From the NCBI GenBank assembly GCA_947359465.1, contig OX375872.1:142866171-142930170 (forward strand): 64,000 nt of DNA. Reading direction: 5' to 3'. The position numbers and the translations under genes were made by a program. Origin of the DNA: Metellina segmentata. Its lineage: Eukaryota > Arthropoda > Arachnida > Araneae > Tetragnathidae. Shown here piece after piece: positions 1 to 11,074 of the stretch (its first letter is position 1; the number at the start of each line of letters is the position of its first letter). The notes under the pieces are model-generated. The model had not been told where the DNA came from. It searched no databases and saw nothing but the letters and a program-made list of their open reading frames with translations.

Positions 1-915
1 CGGCTCTTTGGACATCTTGGAGTGTGTCGAAATGGAGTCCTTTCATATCCATCTTAAGCCGTGAAAACCAAAAAAGTCACAGAGGGCCAGGTCGGGATTG
101 TATGGTGGATGGGGAAGCATAGGGATGTGTTCTTGGGTTAGGTATTCTGCCACTACCAACGCCGTGTGGGGCCGAGCGTTGACGTGGTAGACAGCTGCCA
201 GCGATCTCTGGGCGTACGCGGTTTACCCTTTTCTTCAAGCCCTTGAGCACATCCAGGTAAAAGTGTGACTTCACCGTCGGCCCAGGTGGTACGAAATCTC
301 TATGGATCACTTCTTTAGAGTCGAACAACACGATCAATAGTGTTTTGACACGTGATTTGCTCTTTCGAGCCTTCTTTAATCGAGGTGAGTTTGGAGTGTG
401 CCACTCCGAGCTTTGCCGCTTAGTCGCTGGGTTGTATTCGAATACCCAACTTTCGTCTCCGGTTATCACTCTTGTTAGGAAGTTTTGATCACTGGATACA
501 CGATCCAACATTTCCTGCGAAATCGTCACACGAATTTCTTTGATTTTTGGAGACAACACTTTAAGGACTAATTTCACACAAATTCTACGTATTTGCAATT
601 CGTCAGTAACGATTGCGGTGGACATCTGTTTTTGCCAACCCTGTCATTTCCGCAATTGAAAGTAAACTTAATCGGCGGTCAGTGTTCATAACATTCCTCA
701 CTCGTTCGATGTTTTCATCCGTTTTCGTAGTCGATGGTAGTCTTTCGCGCGGATCGTCTTCAACGTTGTGTCGGCCGTTCCTAAACGCAGCGTGCCACTT
801 GTAAACTTGCGATTGTGACAAAACTTCATCTCTGTAAACCTTTAACATTTGCAAGGTCTCATTACCACTTTTATCAAAACTTTATTGCATAGCGTTGTTC
901 AATAGATCGCTGCAT
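1..915 (-). pseudogene. mariner-family transposase, degraded and cut by the window edge
   Basis: The product would be a DD34D cut-and-paste transposase acting in the nucleus on its own inverted repeats. The start is taken as the ATG at 915-913, which opens into the typical mariner N-terminus. A helix-turn-helix region follows (about 854-603) and then the first catalytic Asp in GDESWVF (codon 457-455). At the second catalytic site the frame reads YHVNARPHT: the Asp codon is now Val (GTC at 183-181). The third Asp lies in NPDLALCDFF (codon 78-76), 34 residues further on, which fits DD34D. Frames change near 880-875, 620-600, 215-190 and about 45, so no single protein is made. The family call is firm; the copy is clearly dead. 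Confidence 0.9.
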
Positions 916-1257
916 CTTAAGCGTAACGAGCCACGCTCGCAACAAGTTACTGTAGAAGCGTCTCAATCTCATGATAGTACCTTACGCAAGTCCAACTTGA
1001 TTGGCTAGTTTCACGGGCTTGGCTTCACTTGGATATATCGCCAATCTGATTGTTGCAGTAACCATTTGATTTTGAATATGCGCGTTGTTTCGTAGAAATA
1101 CAATACATACACTAGCGCCTCAGCGTAAGTGTCCGACAAGTTGACTCTGATTTGCTCCTCATTTTCATATATATGTTGTATGGTTGTTGTTAGTAGTATT
1201 TCTTGCAAACTTATATTAAAGGGTACTTATACTTTAAAGAGCTTCTTTTCGTGAAGC

Positions 1258-1365
1258 AACGATGGCCTAACGGCTAAAGTCACCCACATTCAGATTAGCG
1301 TCGGCAGCGGAGGATGACTACCCCAGTTCGAACCCAGCTGGCGGAAAACTTTTTAGATCCTCCAA
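1258..1365 (+). repeat. tRNA-like segment, possible old SINE head
   Basis: An A-box-like stretch (TGGCCTAACGGCT, about 1264) is followed about 60 bases later by a B-box-like AGTTCGAACCC (about 1325) and then a T run. This spacing suits a Pol III promoter with a long variable arm. The ends do not pair into a proper acceptor stem, so a working tRNA is unlikely. Confidence 0.35.
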
Positions 1366-2557
1366 ATTATTTTTAAAAAATTCAAATTTAATTCCTTTTC
1401 ATTCTAATTTACTTTTCCCAATTTTTAATACCCTTTTTATATTTTTCCAAGCTTCCGTTGATTTTACATAAATAATCTAAAAACCACTCCTGAACTCACT
1501 ACCAACTGATATTTTTCCGCCCCTCTGCCGTCCCCTTTGCTTTAGGATGATTGTGTCGTATCCACCGCTGGCTTAGGACCATTCTGATGTAACAAAAAGC
1601 ATACATAAAACACTAACTTATATAATTATTAACTTTTTTATAAAAAGATACAATTTTCGGCTCCCACCTCTACCCACCCATAGCCATGGGTCTGAAAAGA
1701 AAAGAAGAAAGCACAAAGGAAGTGATAAATCGCCAACAGAAGAATTCTCATGACTACGTATCTAGGTCATGTGATCCGATTAGCCAATCAAGTTGGACTT
1801 GCGTAAAGTCCTATCATAGGATTGAGGCGCCTGTGTTACTGTTAGGCCACAAGGCATGCGCTGTGAACGAGGAGCAGCTGCGCGACCGTTGGAATACGTC
1901 AATCTCATTTCAATCCATATTTATGAGCCACCGGTTTTCCTTGGCGATGTGCCAGAAATACGCAGACAAAATGTTCTCATTACTTTTGGGACAGACCTTG
2001 TATTTGAAAGCTCATCAAGATATTACCTATTTCTTAATGATGACAACATCAAAATCTGGCCAGTTTTTGTCTGTTCACGAGACATCTCGTCTATCAAAAT
2101 CTGACCAGCTTAGCTAATGAGACGAGATAACTCGACGAGAAAGTCACCAGGAGGGTTAATATGTATTATTATTTGCAATTCCGTCAGAAAGAGCATGAAA
2201 GGTGTAACTATACTGTGATAATTTCTCACAGTATCATAATTCAGTTACATACCGATCAGAAGACTGCTAATGAATTAAATCGTAGTAATGTAGTTCTCTT
2301 CTATCTATTTTACTCTTATGTACAGCAGTACCAGAGGAATGGGTGCACCAATTCGCGTCCTACGATATTCTATGTATGCTCAATTAGATTGAATCCGGCA
2401 ATTATTTTAAACACTCTATTTGACAGAGATTTATAAACTCGGGGCAATTATAGACTGTATTATCTCTACTAAAGGTATTGCTCAGTACTCATAAGGTGAA
2501 ATTGCTCTTCTTTAATCATGCGATTCGATGACTCAAATGTCCTCACGTTCCCGTGGT
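1366..2557. other. intergenic DNA with no recognised gene
   Basis: AT-rich DNA. A 143-codon frame (1686-2117, plus) overlaps an 82-codon frame in another phase. I recognise neither, and the longer one includes a piece of mariner-associated repeat (1781-1826), so it is probably chance. A palindromic ATCTCGTC-type motif recurs near 2085-2130. Confidence 0.5.
1781..1826 (+). repeat. solo piece of the sequence found upstream of the mariner transposase
   Basis: This stretch is nearly identical to the reverse complement of 963-1007, just upstream of the mariner start codon. The shared core includes TAGCCAATCAAGTTGGACTT. It is most simply a second, mostly lost, mariner copy in the opposite orientation. 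Confidence 0.7.
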
Positions 2558-2873
2558 GCGGTAATGGTAATGGTAATTTTAGTTAACGTCGTACTAGAGC
2601 AACACAACGGGCTATTAACGACGGTCCGGGATCAGTCTGTTCAGGGAAAGATCCTAGGACCAGGGTCCTAGGACAACACCACGTAATTTAGAACCACGGT
2701 CAGATGACGAGGCAACACCTGAACTGTCTCCCCACACTCCAAACTTCCACACCACGCCAACGTGAGGACAATTGAGGTCACGAAAGATCTAACGTGCACA
2801 AACCCCCTTTGCACACGACGGTCTTTGGTTGCATTCTAACTCGCAACCCTACGGTTGCTCACCCAACCGGCCC
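2558..2873 (-). repeat. tRNA-derived SINE, type A head with TTACCA-type tail
   Basis: Read on the minus strand, the copy starts with a tRNA-like head (A box near AACCGG..., B-box region GCGAGTTAGAATGC, mutated). It then has the body shared by all A/B copies (...CAGGTGTTGC...CATCTGACCGTGG...GGATC...CCCGGACCGTCGT...) and ends in repeated TTACCA. A direct duplication around CCTAGGACC inside the body is private to this copy. It needs a LINE reverse transcriptase to move and encodes no protein. Confidence 0.85.
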
Positions 2874-3194
2874 TTTTAAGTATTGGACTTTCTTTTGCAA
2901 TCGCGAACTTTATCGAAGAAAAATATCAAAAGACAAGCGCTCTCAGAACATATTTCGACTCTTTTAAACACGAAGAAAAATCAAACTCGAACGAATAAAA
3001 GAATGTCCTCTTTATATCCCGGTCAGCATACACATTGTTGCTCTTTGAGTTCCCGAGATCAAAGACATCATGTGACGTTTCAGTGCGCCTTTGGAAGTGA
3101 GCAGGTGGAAAGCCTGGCTCCATTTTCAACAGGGAGGAAACAACTCCTCGGTTGGCAAAAGTATTTCTTACCGTGTGGTTGAACATGTGATGAT

Positions 3195-3301
3195 TTGTTG
3201 GTTTGGGGGTTTTATAGCGCAAGGGCTATATTTGGTCGTGCACACACAAGACATACAATATCAAGTAATCGACACACAGTGAAAGTTTTACTGACATAGA
3301 A
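3195..3301 (-). repeat. SINE type C fragment
   Basis: The segment matches the module also seen near 34126, 36843 and 59620: a GCGC...GGGCTATATTTGG core beside a TTGGTTTGGGG end and a GAAAGTTTTACTGACATAGAA side. It directly abuts an A-type SINE tail. Confidence 0.65.
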
Positions 3302-3930
3302 GAGGTAGGCAGGTATGTATTTTAATTAACGTCGTACTAGAGCAACACAACGGGCTAATTACGATGGTCCGGGATCAATCCCACAAGGGAAAGTAATTGG
3401 TAATTTTAGTTCACGTCGTACTAGAGCAACACAACGGGCTATTGACGACGGTCCGGGATCAGTCCCTTAAGGGAAAGATACGAGGACAACACCTCGTAAT
3501 TTTGAACCACGGTCAGATGACGAAGCAACACCTGCGTTGTCACCCCACTCTCCAAACTTCCACACCAACTCAACGTGAGGACTTTCGGCCACGACAGATT
3601 TAAGGTGCACCAGCCGTTTCTACACCTTACGCCTACAAACATCCATGCCTGGACCCGGATTTGAACCAGGAACCTTCCGATCTAGCGATTGTTCTTATCA
3701 ATCCTGAAGGGTATTTGGGTATTTCTAATTAACATCACACTTGAGCAACAGAACGGACTTCAAACCTGAAGGGAAAGATTGGATGACAACATCGCAAGTA
3801 TGGCGTGGTGTGCCAGCTCAGATATTTTCTAGTCATCTGACCGTGGTGCGAAAGTACGAGGAGTCCTTCGATTTATATAGCCCGTTGTGTTGCTCTAGTA
3901 CGACGTTAACTAATAATTACTAATTAACTT
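3302..3930. repeat. composite of nested A/B SINE fragments
   Basis: From left to right: a minus-strand type A 3' end (3302-3393); a minus-strand type B copy (3394-3698) with TTACCA-type tail and a head broken off just past its B box; a minus A fragment (3712-3790); and a plus-strand body fragment (3791-3930). Switches in orientation mark at least three insertion or rearrangement events. Confidence 0.8.
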
Positions 3931-4263
3931 GGTAATGGTAATCGTAATTTTTAGTTAACGTCGTACTAGAGCAACACAACGGGCTATTGACGACGGTCCG
4001 GGATCAGTTCCTTAAGGGAAAGATCCGAGGACAACACTTCGTAATTTTGAACCACGGTCAGATGACGAAGCAACACCTGAGCTGGCACCCCACTCTCCAA
4101 ACTTCCACACCAACTCAACGTGAGGACTTTCGGCCACGACAGATTTAAGGTGCACCAGCCGTTTCTACACCTTACGCCTACAAACATCCATGCCCGAACC
4201 CGGATTCGAACCGGGAAACTTCTGATATAGAGGCTATCACCTTAACCACTATACCGGTTGGTC
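3931..4263 (-). repeat. SINE type B, near full length
   Basis: Complete on the minus strand: tRNA-like head with A box TATAGTGGTTAAGG and B box GGTTCGAATCC, the common body, and a TTACCATTACC tail at the low-coordinate end. A four-base indel near the tail separates it from its neighbours. Confidence 0.9.
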
Positions 4264-4440
4264 GGCCTAATTACATTGGTTTTATTCTCGAGCCTTCACC
4301 AATAACCCGCGGTTTTGCTACAGTGTGACATTTATTAATTATCTACTTATCAAAACACTTCATACATTACCTGAACCAACATCTGGGCGTTCTGCTAGCG
4401 ACTATATTAGAAAAAATAATATACAACATTGAAACAAGGT

Positions 4441-4771
4441 AGGTAATTGGTAATTTTTGTTAACGTCGTACTAGAGCAACACAACGGGCTATTGACGACG
4501 GTCCGGGATCAGTCCCTTAAGGGAAAGATCCGAGGACAACACCTCGTAATTTTGAATCACGGTCAGATGACGAAGCAACACCTGAGCTGGCACCCCACTC
4601 TCCAAACTTCCACGCCAACCCAACGTGAGGACTTTCGGCCACGACAGATTTAAGGTGCACCAGCCGCCTCTACACCATACGTTTACAAACATCCATGCCC
4701 GGACCCGGATTCGAACCAGGAACCTTCCGATCTAGAGGCTAACACCTTAACCACTATACCGGTTGGTCGGC
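4441..4771 (-). repeat. SINE type B, full length, with target-site duplication
   Basis: Both Pol III boxes are intact in the head. The copy is bracketed by the direct repeat CATTGAAACAAGGT at 4427-4440 and 4772-4785, which fixes the insertion borders and shows LINE-type target-primed insertion. Confidence 0.93.
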
Positions 4772-4785
4772 CATTGAAACAAGGT

Positions 4786-4917
4786 AAGGTAAGGTAATTT
4801 TAGTTAACGTCGTACTAGAGCAACACAACGGGCTATTGACGACGGTCCGGGATCAGTGATCCGATGACAACCTCGTAATTTTGAACCACGGTCAGATGAC
4901 GAAGCAACAAATGAGCT
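4786..4917 (-). repeat. SINE type B, 3' half only
   Basis: Only the tail-proximal half of the body is present. The next sequence (4923-4934) is again ACATTGAAACAA, a third copy of the short repeat that brackets the neighbouring SINE. Confidence 0.85.
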
Positions 4918-5027
4918 AAACAACATTGAAACAAATAATTCGAAAGACGAGAAATGCATGGTGCGCATGTTGAAGTGTACTAGAATACTAAAGCTTTTAT
5001 TCTGAGCGTATGTATGTACAGTGGTCA

Positions 5028-5165
5028 CACATCTGACAGTGGTTCAATATTATGTGGTGTTGTCCTAGGATCTTTCCGTTTGGGGATGATCACGGAACGT
5101 CGTCAATAGCCCGTTGTATTGTTCTAGTAGAACGTTAATTAAAATATCCATAATATCTACCTATC
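5028..5165 (+). repeat. SINE A/B 3' fragment
   Basis: The body's 3' half on the plus strand, from CATCTGAC... through GTTGTCCTAGGATC and AGCCCGTTGT, ends in an ACCT-type tail. It is diverged, hence old. Confidence 0.8.
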
Positions 5166-5169
5166 TACC

Positions 5170-5420
5170 AATATATGCACAGTCGCGGAAGAAAAACTAA
5201 CCGCTCCTTATTATTCTATCAATTTTAACAGAATTGAAAATTCAAAGTTGGGGTTTAACAGAACCCCTCCCTTAACGGCATCCATAAATTCAAATGCTTA
5301 AAATTAGAATATGGGGCCGTCTTCATATTTATTTCAGTACCAACCAGTTTAAAATGGTGTTCAAATTTGAAATTCGGGTAGCGATGAAACTATCGATCCT
5401 CGAACAGTGACTCTCGATGA
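5170..5420 (+). repeat. unclassified interspersed repeat, copy 1
   Basis: Alignable by eye to 6248-6490. Shared landmarks include CAGT(C/A)GCGGAA, CAATTTTAACAG, ATAAATTCAAATG and GGGGCC(G/A)TCTTC. No coding potential or termini recognised. Confidence 0.7.
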
Positions 5421-5650
5421 GGACATGATCCCTGAAATTGACACAAACTTTAACATTGACTATCTCTGGATATGAAGATAATTAAAGACATGAAATTTTA
5501 TATTTAGACTAACTTAACGATGCAGAATCTAATTACGGCATCAAAACATGGTGCTTTCTTAGAAATGTCGTTGTTTGTGCAAAATTTGATATGAAGACTT
5601 CCCCATATGCATTTTTTTGGATTTGAATTTGAAGAGGACCTTATTCTTTA

Positions 5651-5979
5651 TGGTAATGGTAATTTCAGTTAACGTCGTACTAGAGCAACACAACGGGCTA
5701 TTGACGACGGTCCGGGATCAGTCCCTTGAGGGAAAGATCCGAGGACAACACCTCGTAATTTTGAACCACGGTCAGATGACGAAGCAACACCTGAGCTGGC
5801 ACCCCACTCTCCAAACTTCCACGCCAACCCAACGTGAGGACTTTCGGCCACGACAGATTTAAGGTGCACCAGCCGCCTCTACACCATACGCTTACAAACA
5901 TCCATGCCCGTACCCGGATTCGAACCAGGAACCTTCCGATCTAGAGGCTAACACCTTAACCACTATACCGGATGGTCGG
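5651..5979 (-). repeat. SINE type B, full length, 12-bp target-site duplication
   Basis: The copy is bracketed by perfect CCTTATTCTTTA repeats (5639-5650 and 5980-5991). Head boxes, body and TTACCATTACC tail are all present, so this is a good reference copy for type B. Confidence 0.95.
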
Positions 5980-5991
5980 CCTTATTCTTTA

Positions 5992-6744
5992 TTGAATGAT
6001 ACCTTTGAATGATGCTCAAAATAAAGTAGTTGGTTCGGTTTTTTTCCCCCGACTGTACGAAAGAAATTTCGGTATCATGAAAAAAAGAAAAAGTAAAGAA
6101 AATATTATACTTTAATTTTATTACAGGGTCGGAGAAGGTGGAATACACACACTCTCTCTCTGTCTGTACAGTAACTAACTATTTTCACTTTAGTTTCGAT
6201 AAAGTATTTATAGGTTTATAACAAATTTGTGTTATGTTATGACCCGAAGGTACAGTAGCGGAAAAAAAGCCAACAACCCCTCTTCATTCGAACAATTTTA
6301 ACAGTTGAGAAAATTTAAAGATTTCATTTGACAAAAACCCCTAATGTCTTCTATAAATTCAAATGTATAAAATTTGCATAAGGGGCCATCTTCGTATTAA
6401 ATTGAGCTCCAACTTCATAATTTCCAATAGGAATCAACTATTTCGACAAAATTTCGAATCGATCTCAAAAGTTAATTTCAGGTACCAAATTTCATGTAAT
6501 TTGATTTGACAGTTTTGAAGTTGAGTACAAACAGATTAGAGCTTCTAATGTTAAATCAGTTTTTTAGATTATTTTATGAATATATTCCTAAATAATATTT
6601 CTGTAGCTCCGATATTGTGTACCATGACTGTTAAAAAACAAATAAAATTCGTTCAATATTTTATTTTAAGAATAGTTTTTCTATGCAATAATAGTTATCA
6701 AGTAACTGTTTGATTAAGGAAAATTTTGAATTGGAACTTTATAC
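5992..6744. other. intergenic DNA holding repeat copy 2
   Basis: Contains the second copy of the unclassified repeat (6248-6490). The rest is AT-rich sequence in which I see no gene. Confidence 0.6.
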
Positions 6745-7759
6745 ACTCTATAACAAAAAAAAATCGACGCACCAAGAAGGAATCATCCGATTGCTTTGAA
6801 ATTTCGTAGGCAAAAATGTTTGGACCAAATATGCAAATGATTAAAATTTGGTGTCCAATGAATGAATAGCGCGATTTCCAGCGTATCGGAACTGCGCATC
6901 CAGCACATGTATATAAGGAGTTGTTCTTGAACAGTTGTTAAAAATTTCTGCTGCATTGCGATTTAGGATACCTTTCAACGACTGAAAAAAAATGCCTCGC
7001 CGCAGGATTCGAGCTCATTACGAGCAACTTTCAGAGTTTGAAAGAGGTCGTATCATTGGATTGAAAGAAGCAGGTTGGGCAAATCAGAGAATAGCTCGTC
7101 ATGTGAGTCGAAGCGATTTGGCGATTAGAAGATGCTGGCAAGAGTTAGTGGACAGTGGCAGATTTCAGCGTCATGATGGTAGCGGTCGAAGTAGGGCCAC
7201 AACAGATCGCGAGGACAGAGTGATTGTCAGATCAGCTGTCACAGCGCCTGATTCATCGCTATCAACCATTAGTCGTGCGACCCACACACGAGTGTCCACC
7301 ATGACCATTCACAGACGGCTGAGAGAGCGAAATCTACTCTTGTACCGACCGTTACGCCACCTGCCACTCACGCATGCACACTGTCGAGCCAGATTACAGT
7401 GGTGCTTGGCTCGATCAGGCTGGAATGATGCTGACCGGGGACGTAGTCTTTAGCGACGAATCCCGCTTCCAACTGTGTCCTGACGATCATCGAAGACTTG
7501 TTTGGAGACGCCCAGGGCAGCGTGCCGATCCTTCTTTCACTATTGCGCGCCACACGGGCCCTCAACAAGGAGTTATGGTGTGGGGTGCCATTTCCCTTGA
7601 TAGCCGGACCCCTTTGGTCGTCATTAGAGGTACACTTACTGCACAGCGGTACGTTGACGATATTCTAAGACCTTTTTTGTTACCGTTCCTTTCGCAGCAC
7701 CCTGGGCTTATTTTTCAGCAAGACAATGCCAGACCACATACGGCACGTGTTGCTATTAA

Positions 7760-9189
7760 GGGGACTCGGCACCCCAAAAATTATTTTTTTAAATAAATTA
7801 TATTGTAGTTTTTATCATTAATTAATGTTTTCACATGTAATTAAATGAATTTTGAGGAAAAAAATCAAAATTTGTATCACAATTTTTTTTTTAATTTAAA
7901 ATTTTAATAAAATTGTCAGAAATTTCAAATTGGTACTCCTTTTTTAATATTCAATATTTTAACTTCAAATTTTTTTACAATATTAATGAAACTTCTCTTA
8001 ACACTTCTAAATATGGGATTTTGAATATCTTGTGTAGTTTTTGAAAAAAAAATTAAAAACTGAAAAGTTAGTGAAAAATCGAGAAAAATTACGAATTGTT
8101 TTAATTAATCTGTAATAAAATAAGTTCTACTTATTTTTTTACAAATCCCATATTTAGTTTTATTGATCAGATAATTATGAGCAAGTGGTTAAAATTTCAG
8201 ATGATTTAGATGATTGGTTAAAAAGCTTTATGGTTTTAACCATAACAGTGTTTGAAAAAACACAAAACTGAGAAAAACCAATTTAAAGTTTTTATGTTAC
8301 TAAAAATGTAGTAAAGAAACCATTAAATCACTTGAAATTTTTTTTGCTGTTGACCAGCACATATATGTGGTGCTGTAGAATATTTATATGTAAAAATAAT
8401 AAATATTTATGTTTCATACAGTCAAAATTTAATGCAATGGAATATTCACAAAAGCGATGTAATTTGTAACGTAAATACGAAAATTTGATTTTAACGAAAA
8501 AAATGCTATGGTTATATTATTGAATTCTGTTTTCTATTATGTTATTACAAATGATCAAAAAAATATGTTATACATAAATTCTCATTAAAAAATTTCAATT
8601 ATTATTAATATGCGACTCACGAATTGGAAAATATAAGTGAAGATGATTTAGAAAGATCCTGCTTTATAGGTTACACCTTCCCTTCTTTTGTTTGCATGTT
8701 CTTGCCTCTTAATGGCAAGTTTAATCAGTTTTCTAGAAAACTGATATTTTGCTGTAGCGCGTCTAGCTTGAAAAAGCACCTTCCTTTTGCACAGCATCAT
8801 TCCAAGAGTCCGACTTGCATTCCCGCAGGAAATCCCCAATGCACTCTGCTGTTCTTGTAATGTTTTGCACACACCATTATTGAACTCACACACTGCCTCA
8901 GAAATTACACGTAGAATATACTTCTACAGCTTAACCGCACATATTAAAATATTTGTAATATGAGGCTTTGCTGGTAGATTTTTAAAGTTATCACTCAATC
9001 TCGATTGGGATTCCTATTAGTTTCGGTTTCGATTTCTGTACTAAGGTAAATATAATTTGATAATTTGGCAACTTAGAATTATCGTAAAGACATGAAACTT
9101 TGCAGAAACATTTTTAAGATTCCAAATCATAATTTGGGATAAAAATCCCAAAATCGGTATTTTGACCCATTTTTGGGTGCCAAGTCCCC
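7760..9189 (-). mobile_element. TTAA-flanked DNA transposon (piggyBac- or Kolobok-type)
   Basis: The termini are inverted (GGGGACTCGGCACCCC at 7760; GTGCCAAGTCCCC at 9189) and each is flanked by TTAA (7756-7759 and 9190-9193). TTAA duplication is known for piggyBac and Kolobok families; I cannot decide between them. The 1.43-kb interior is AT-rich with one decayed coding remnant, so it is non-autonomous today. A related terminus lies at 29346. Confidence 0.88.
8648..8911 (-). pseudogene. C-terminal transposase-like remnant inside the TTAA element
   Basis: The minus-strand frame reads VISEAVCEFNNGVCKTLQ early and is basic (TLGMMLCKRK, ANKRREG), ending in VTYKAGSF. The EFNxGxxK pattern matches the remnant at 27300-27705 in the other TTAA-type element. 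That supports a shared coding ancestor. I recall similar C-termini in arthropod transposase-like proteins but cannot name the family with certainty. Confidence 0.6.
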
Positions 9190-9597
9190 TTAAGTGTCTT
9201 CAAGCTTGTCAAACACTTCCTTGGCCAGCCAGATCACCAGATCTCTCTCCCACTCTCCCATCGAGCATGTCCGGGATATGATGGGAAGGCGACTGCATCC
9301 GGTAGGGAATGTTGATGACTTACTCCGACAGTTGGAGCAAATTGGGCAAGAAATACCGCAGGAGACCATCCGGGAGCTTTGTCGGTCTATGCCACTCCGT
9401 GTGGCAGCTTGCATCCAGGCTAGAGGCGGGTCAACACCTTATTGAGCTCGTTACTGTAACTCTGAAATAAATCATTCAATTGTTCTGAAATTTTAATCAT
9501 TTTCTATTATGTACATAATTTTCCTATCCACCAATTTTTGTCTCCATCGGACAACTAACTCCTTCTTGGTGCGTCGATTGTTTTGTTATAGAGTGTA

Positions 9598-10074
9598 TAT
9601 GTCTACAATTTCTGTTCAATAAATGAATGTATTTGTGAATCACTTGCAATCTGTTTAACTGTATGCACTTGTATTTGCACTAATGTATCATCCGCACCTC
9701 ATTTAATTTTTATACACATATACTTGCACTTGCTGGTACTTGTGGAAGCTACAAATACACCTTTGAAAAACTATTGTAGGTTCAAAAATGACAAGATGAT
9801 CAAATTACTAAATAAAAGAACTCGAAACATTAACACAGGATAAAAGGTAAAATTGGGTTTAATCCCGGGTTGTAAATTTTCGATTTTTTTTCTCCGGCTT
9901 TTCCTTTAAGGATGTCTAATGTAATTCACCCGAGTCTCTTCCTGGTTTTTAATTGCCTAGTCAACTTCTTCACTAAGACCTTCGGGCACATTCATACCCA
10001 TTATTTATGCATCTTCGGTTAGTTCGTCACTTCCCTTATATAATGTACCATAAAAATGTTTTAATAAAAGTTAG
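9598..10074. other. intergenic DNA, nothing recognised
   Basis: AT-rich, with short TTGCACT-like repeats near 9650-9740. No frame of note. Confidence 0.5.
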
Positions 10075-10665
10075 AATGTTGTTAGATGCCTTGTCTATAT
10101 ACAATAGCATTCATATTTAAACTTGGGCATCATTAAAGAAATGAAAACATCTTAATTTTTCTTTCTATTGTGTACATATTTATATACGTTTTTGTATTTT
10201 ATTAACATGTATATGGCTATTATATATATTGTTAGATTCCTTGTCTACAATAGCATTCATATTTAAACTTGGGCATCATTAGAGAAATGAAAACATCTTA
10301 ATTTTTCTTTCTATTGTGTACATATTTATATACGTTTTTGTATTTTATTAACCAGTAATATGCTATTATATATATTGTTAGATTCCTTGTCTACAATAGC
10401 ATTCATATTTAAACTTGGGCATCATTAAAGAAATGAAAGCATCTTAATTTTTCTTTCTATTGTGTACATATTTATATACGTTTTTGTATTTTATTAACCA
10501 GTAATATGCTATTATATATATTGTTAGATTCCTTGTCTACAATAGCATTCATATTTAAACTTGGGCAGCATTAAAAAAAATGAAAGCATCTTAATTTTTC
10601 TTTCTATTGTGTACATAAATATATACGCTTTTATATTTTATTAACCAATAATTTGCTATTATGTC
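10075..10665 (+). repeat. tandem repeat, about 146-150 bp, four units
   Basis: TTGTTAGAT starts units at 10079, 10229, 10375 and 10521. The units share AATAGCATTCATATTTAAAC and TTTTTCTTTCTATTGTGTAC. The last unit is truncated and more diverged. Confidence 0.92.
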
Positions 10666-11074
10666 TATTCAACAACTGTAATAGGCTTCAAGAGTCTAAT
10701 TATAGAATTGCCTCGAATGTAAAGCATAAAAAATTTGTTGTATGCTTTGTATGTACATTTTGTGTACGTAAATTTGTGCTTTTTCTATGTACCCAAGTAC
10801 TGAGTTTGTGCATTAATAAAAGTAATTTTCCACGGAAATGGATATTTCTTGGAGTATTTTTCTTAGTTTTAATAACCTTTAACAAGTACTGTTTTTGCTT
10901 AGAACCCTTCAATTGTATACCCCGATACACACTGCTTTTTTAGCAAACAATCTCATTTTCAAAGGTTTTCTGAATTTGCGATAGGAAGACTTTTGTCCTT
11001 CTGCTGGTGACGTCATAAACTAGTCAGAGGGCTTTATTATCTACGAAGTAGTGATCAATCTCGCTTTCCATATC
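10666..11074. other. intergenic DNA
   Basis: A 96-codon frame (10653-10943) is rich in Cys, Phe and Leu and overlaps a 76-codon frame on the other strand. It begins inside the tandem repeat, so I treat it as chance. A TGACGTCA palindrome lies at about 11008. Confidence 0.4.

Larger units (their letters stand above)
6992..9445 (+). pseudogene. Tc1-like transposase, frameshifted and split
   Basis: The ATG at 6992 begins MPRRRIRAHYEQLSEFERGR, the paired-like helix-turn-helix N-terminus. A frameshift near 7400-7450 moves the reading to the frame holding the first catalytic site FSDESRF (about 7449). The second, QQDNARPHT, is at about 7716. The TTAA element interrupts the frame at 7759. After it the same frame resumes as CLQACQTLPWPARSPDLSP, then shifts to SPIEHV, which carries the catalytic Glu, and ends at a stop near 9443. 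Excluding the insert, I count 32 residues between the second Asp and the Glu rather than the usual 34. The family call is secure; the gene is inactive. Confidence 0.92.
6745..9595 (+). mobile_element. Tc1-like transposon interrupted by another transposon
   Basis: Inverted ends of about 37 bp (CACTCTATAACAAAA... through CGACGCACCAAGAAGG) sit at 6745-6781 and 9558-9595, each next to TA, the Tc1/mariner target duplication. Without the 1,430-bp insert at 7760-9189 the element would be about 1.4 kb, the normal Tc1 size. A second, internally deleted copy lies at 32162-32910. Confidence 0.95.

Noticed and set aside
1686..2117. 143-codon plus-strand frame
   Set aside because: Contains a mariner-associated repeat block, overlaps another open frame in a different phase, and shows no known motif.
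4193..4263. Functional tRNA genes at the type B SINE heads
   Set aside because: A and B boxes are present but the cloverleaf is not, and the same sequence leads into the SINE body each time.
3397..5901. Several similar 66-81-codon frames (for example MVILVHVVLEQHNGLL)
   Set aside because: They are translations of the SINE body on both strands and recur with every SINE copy.
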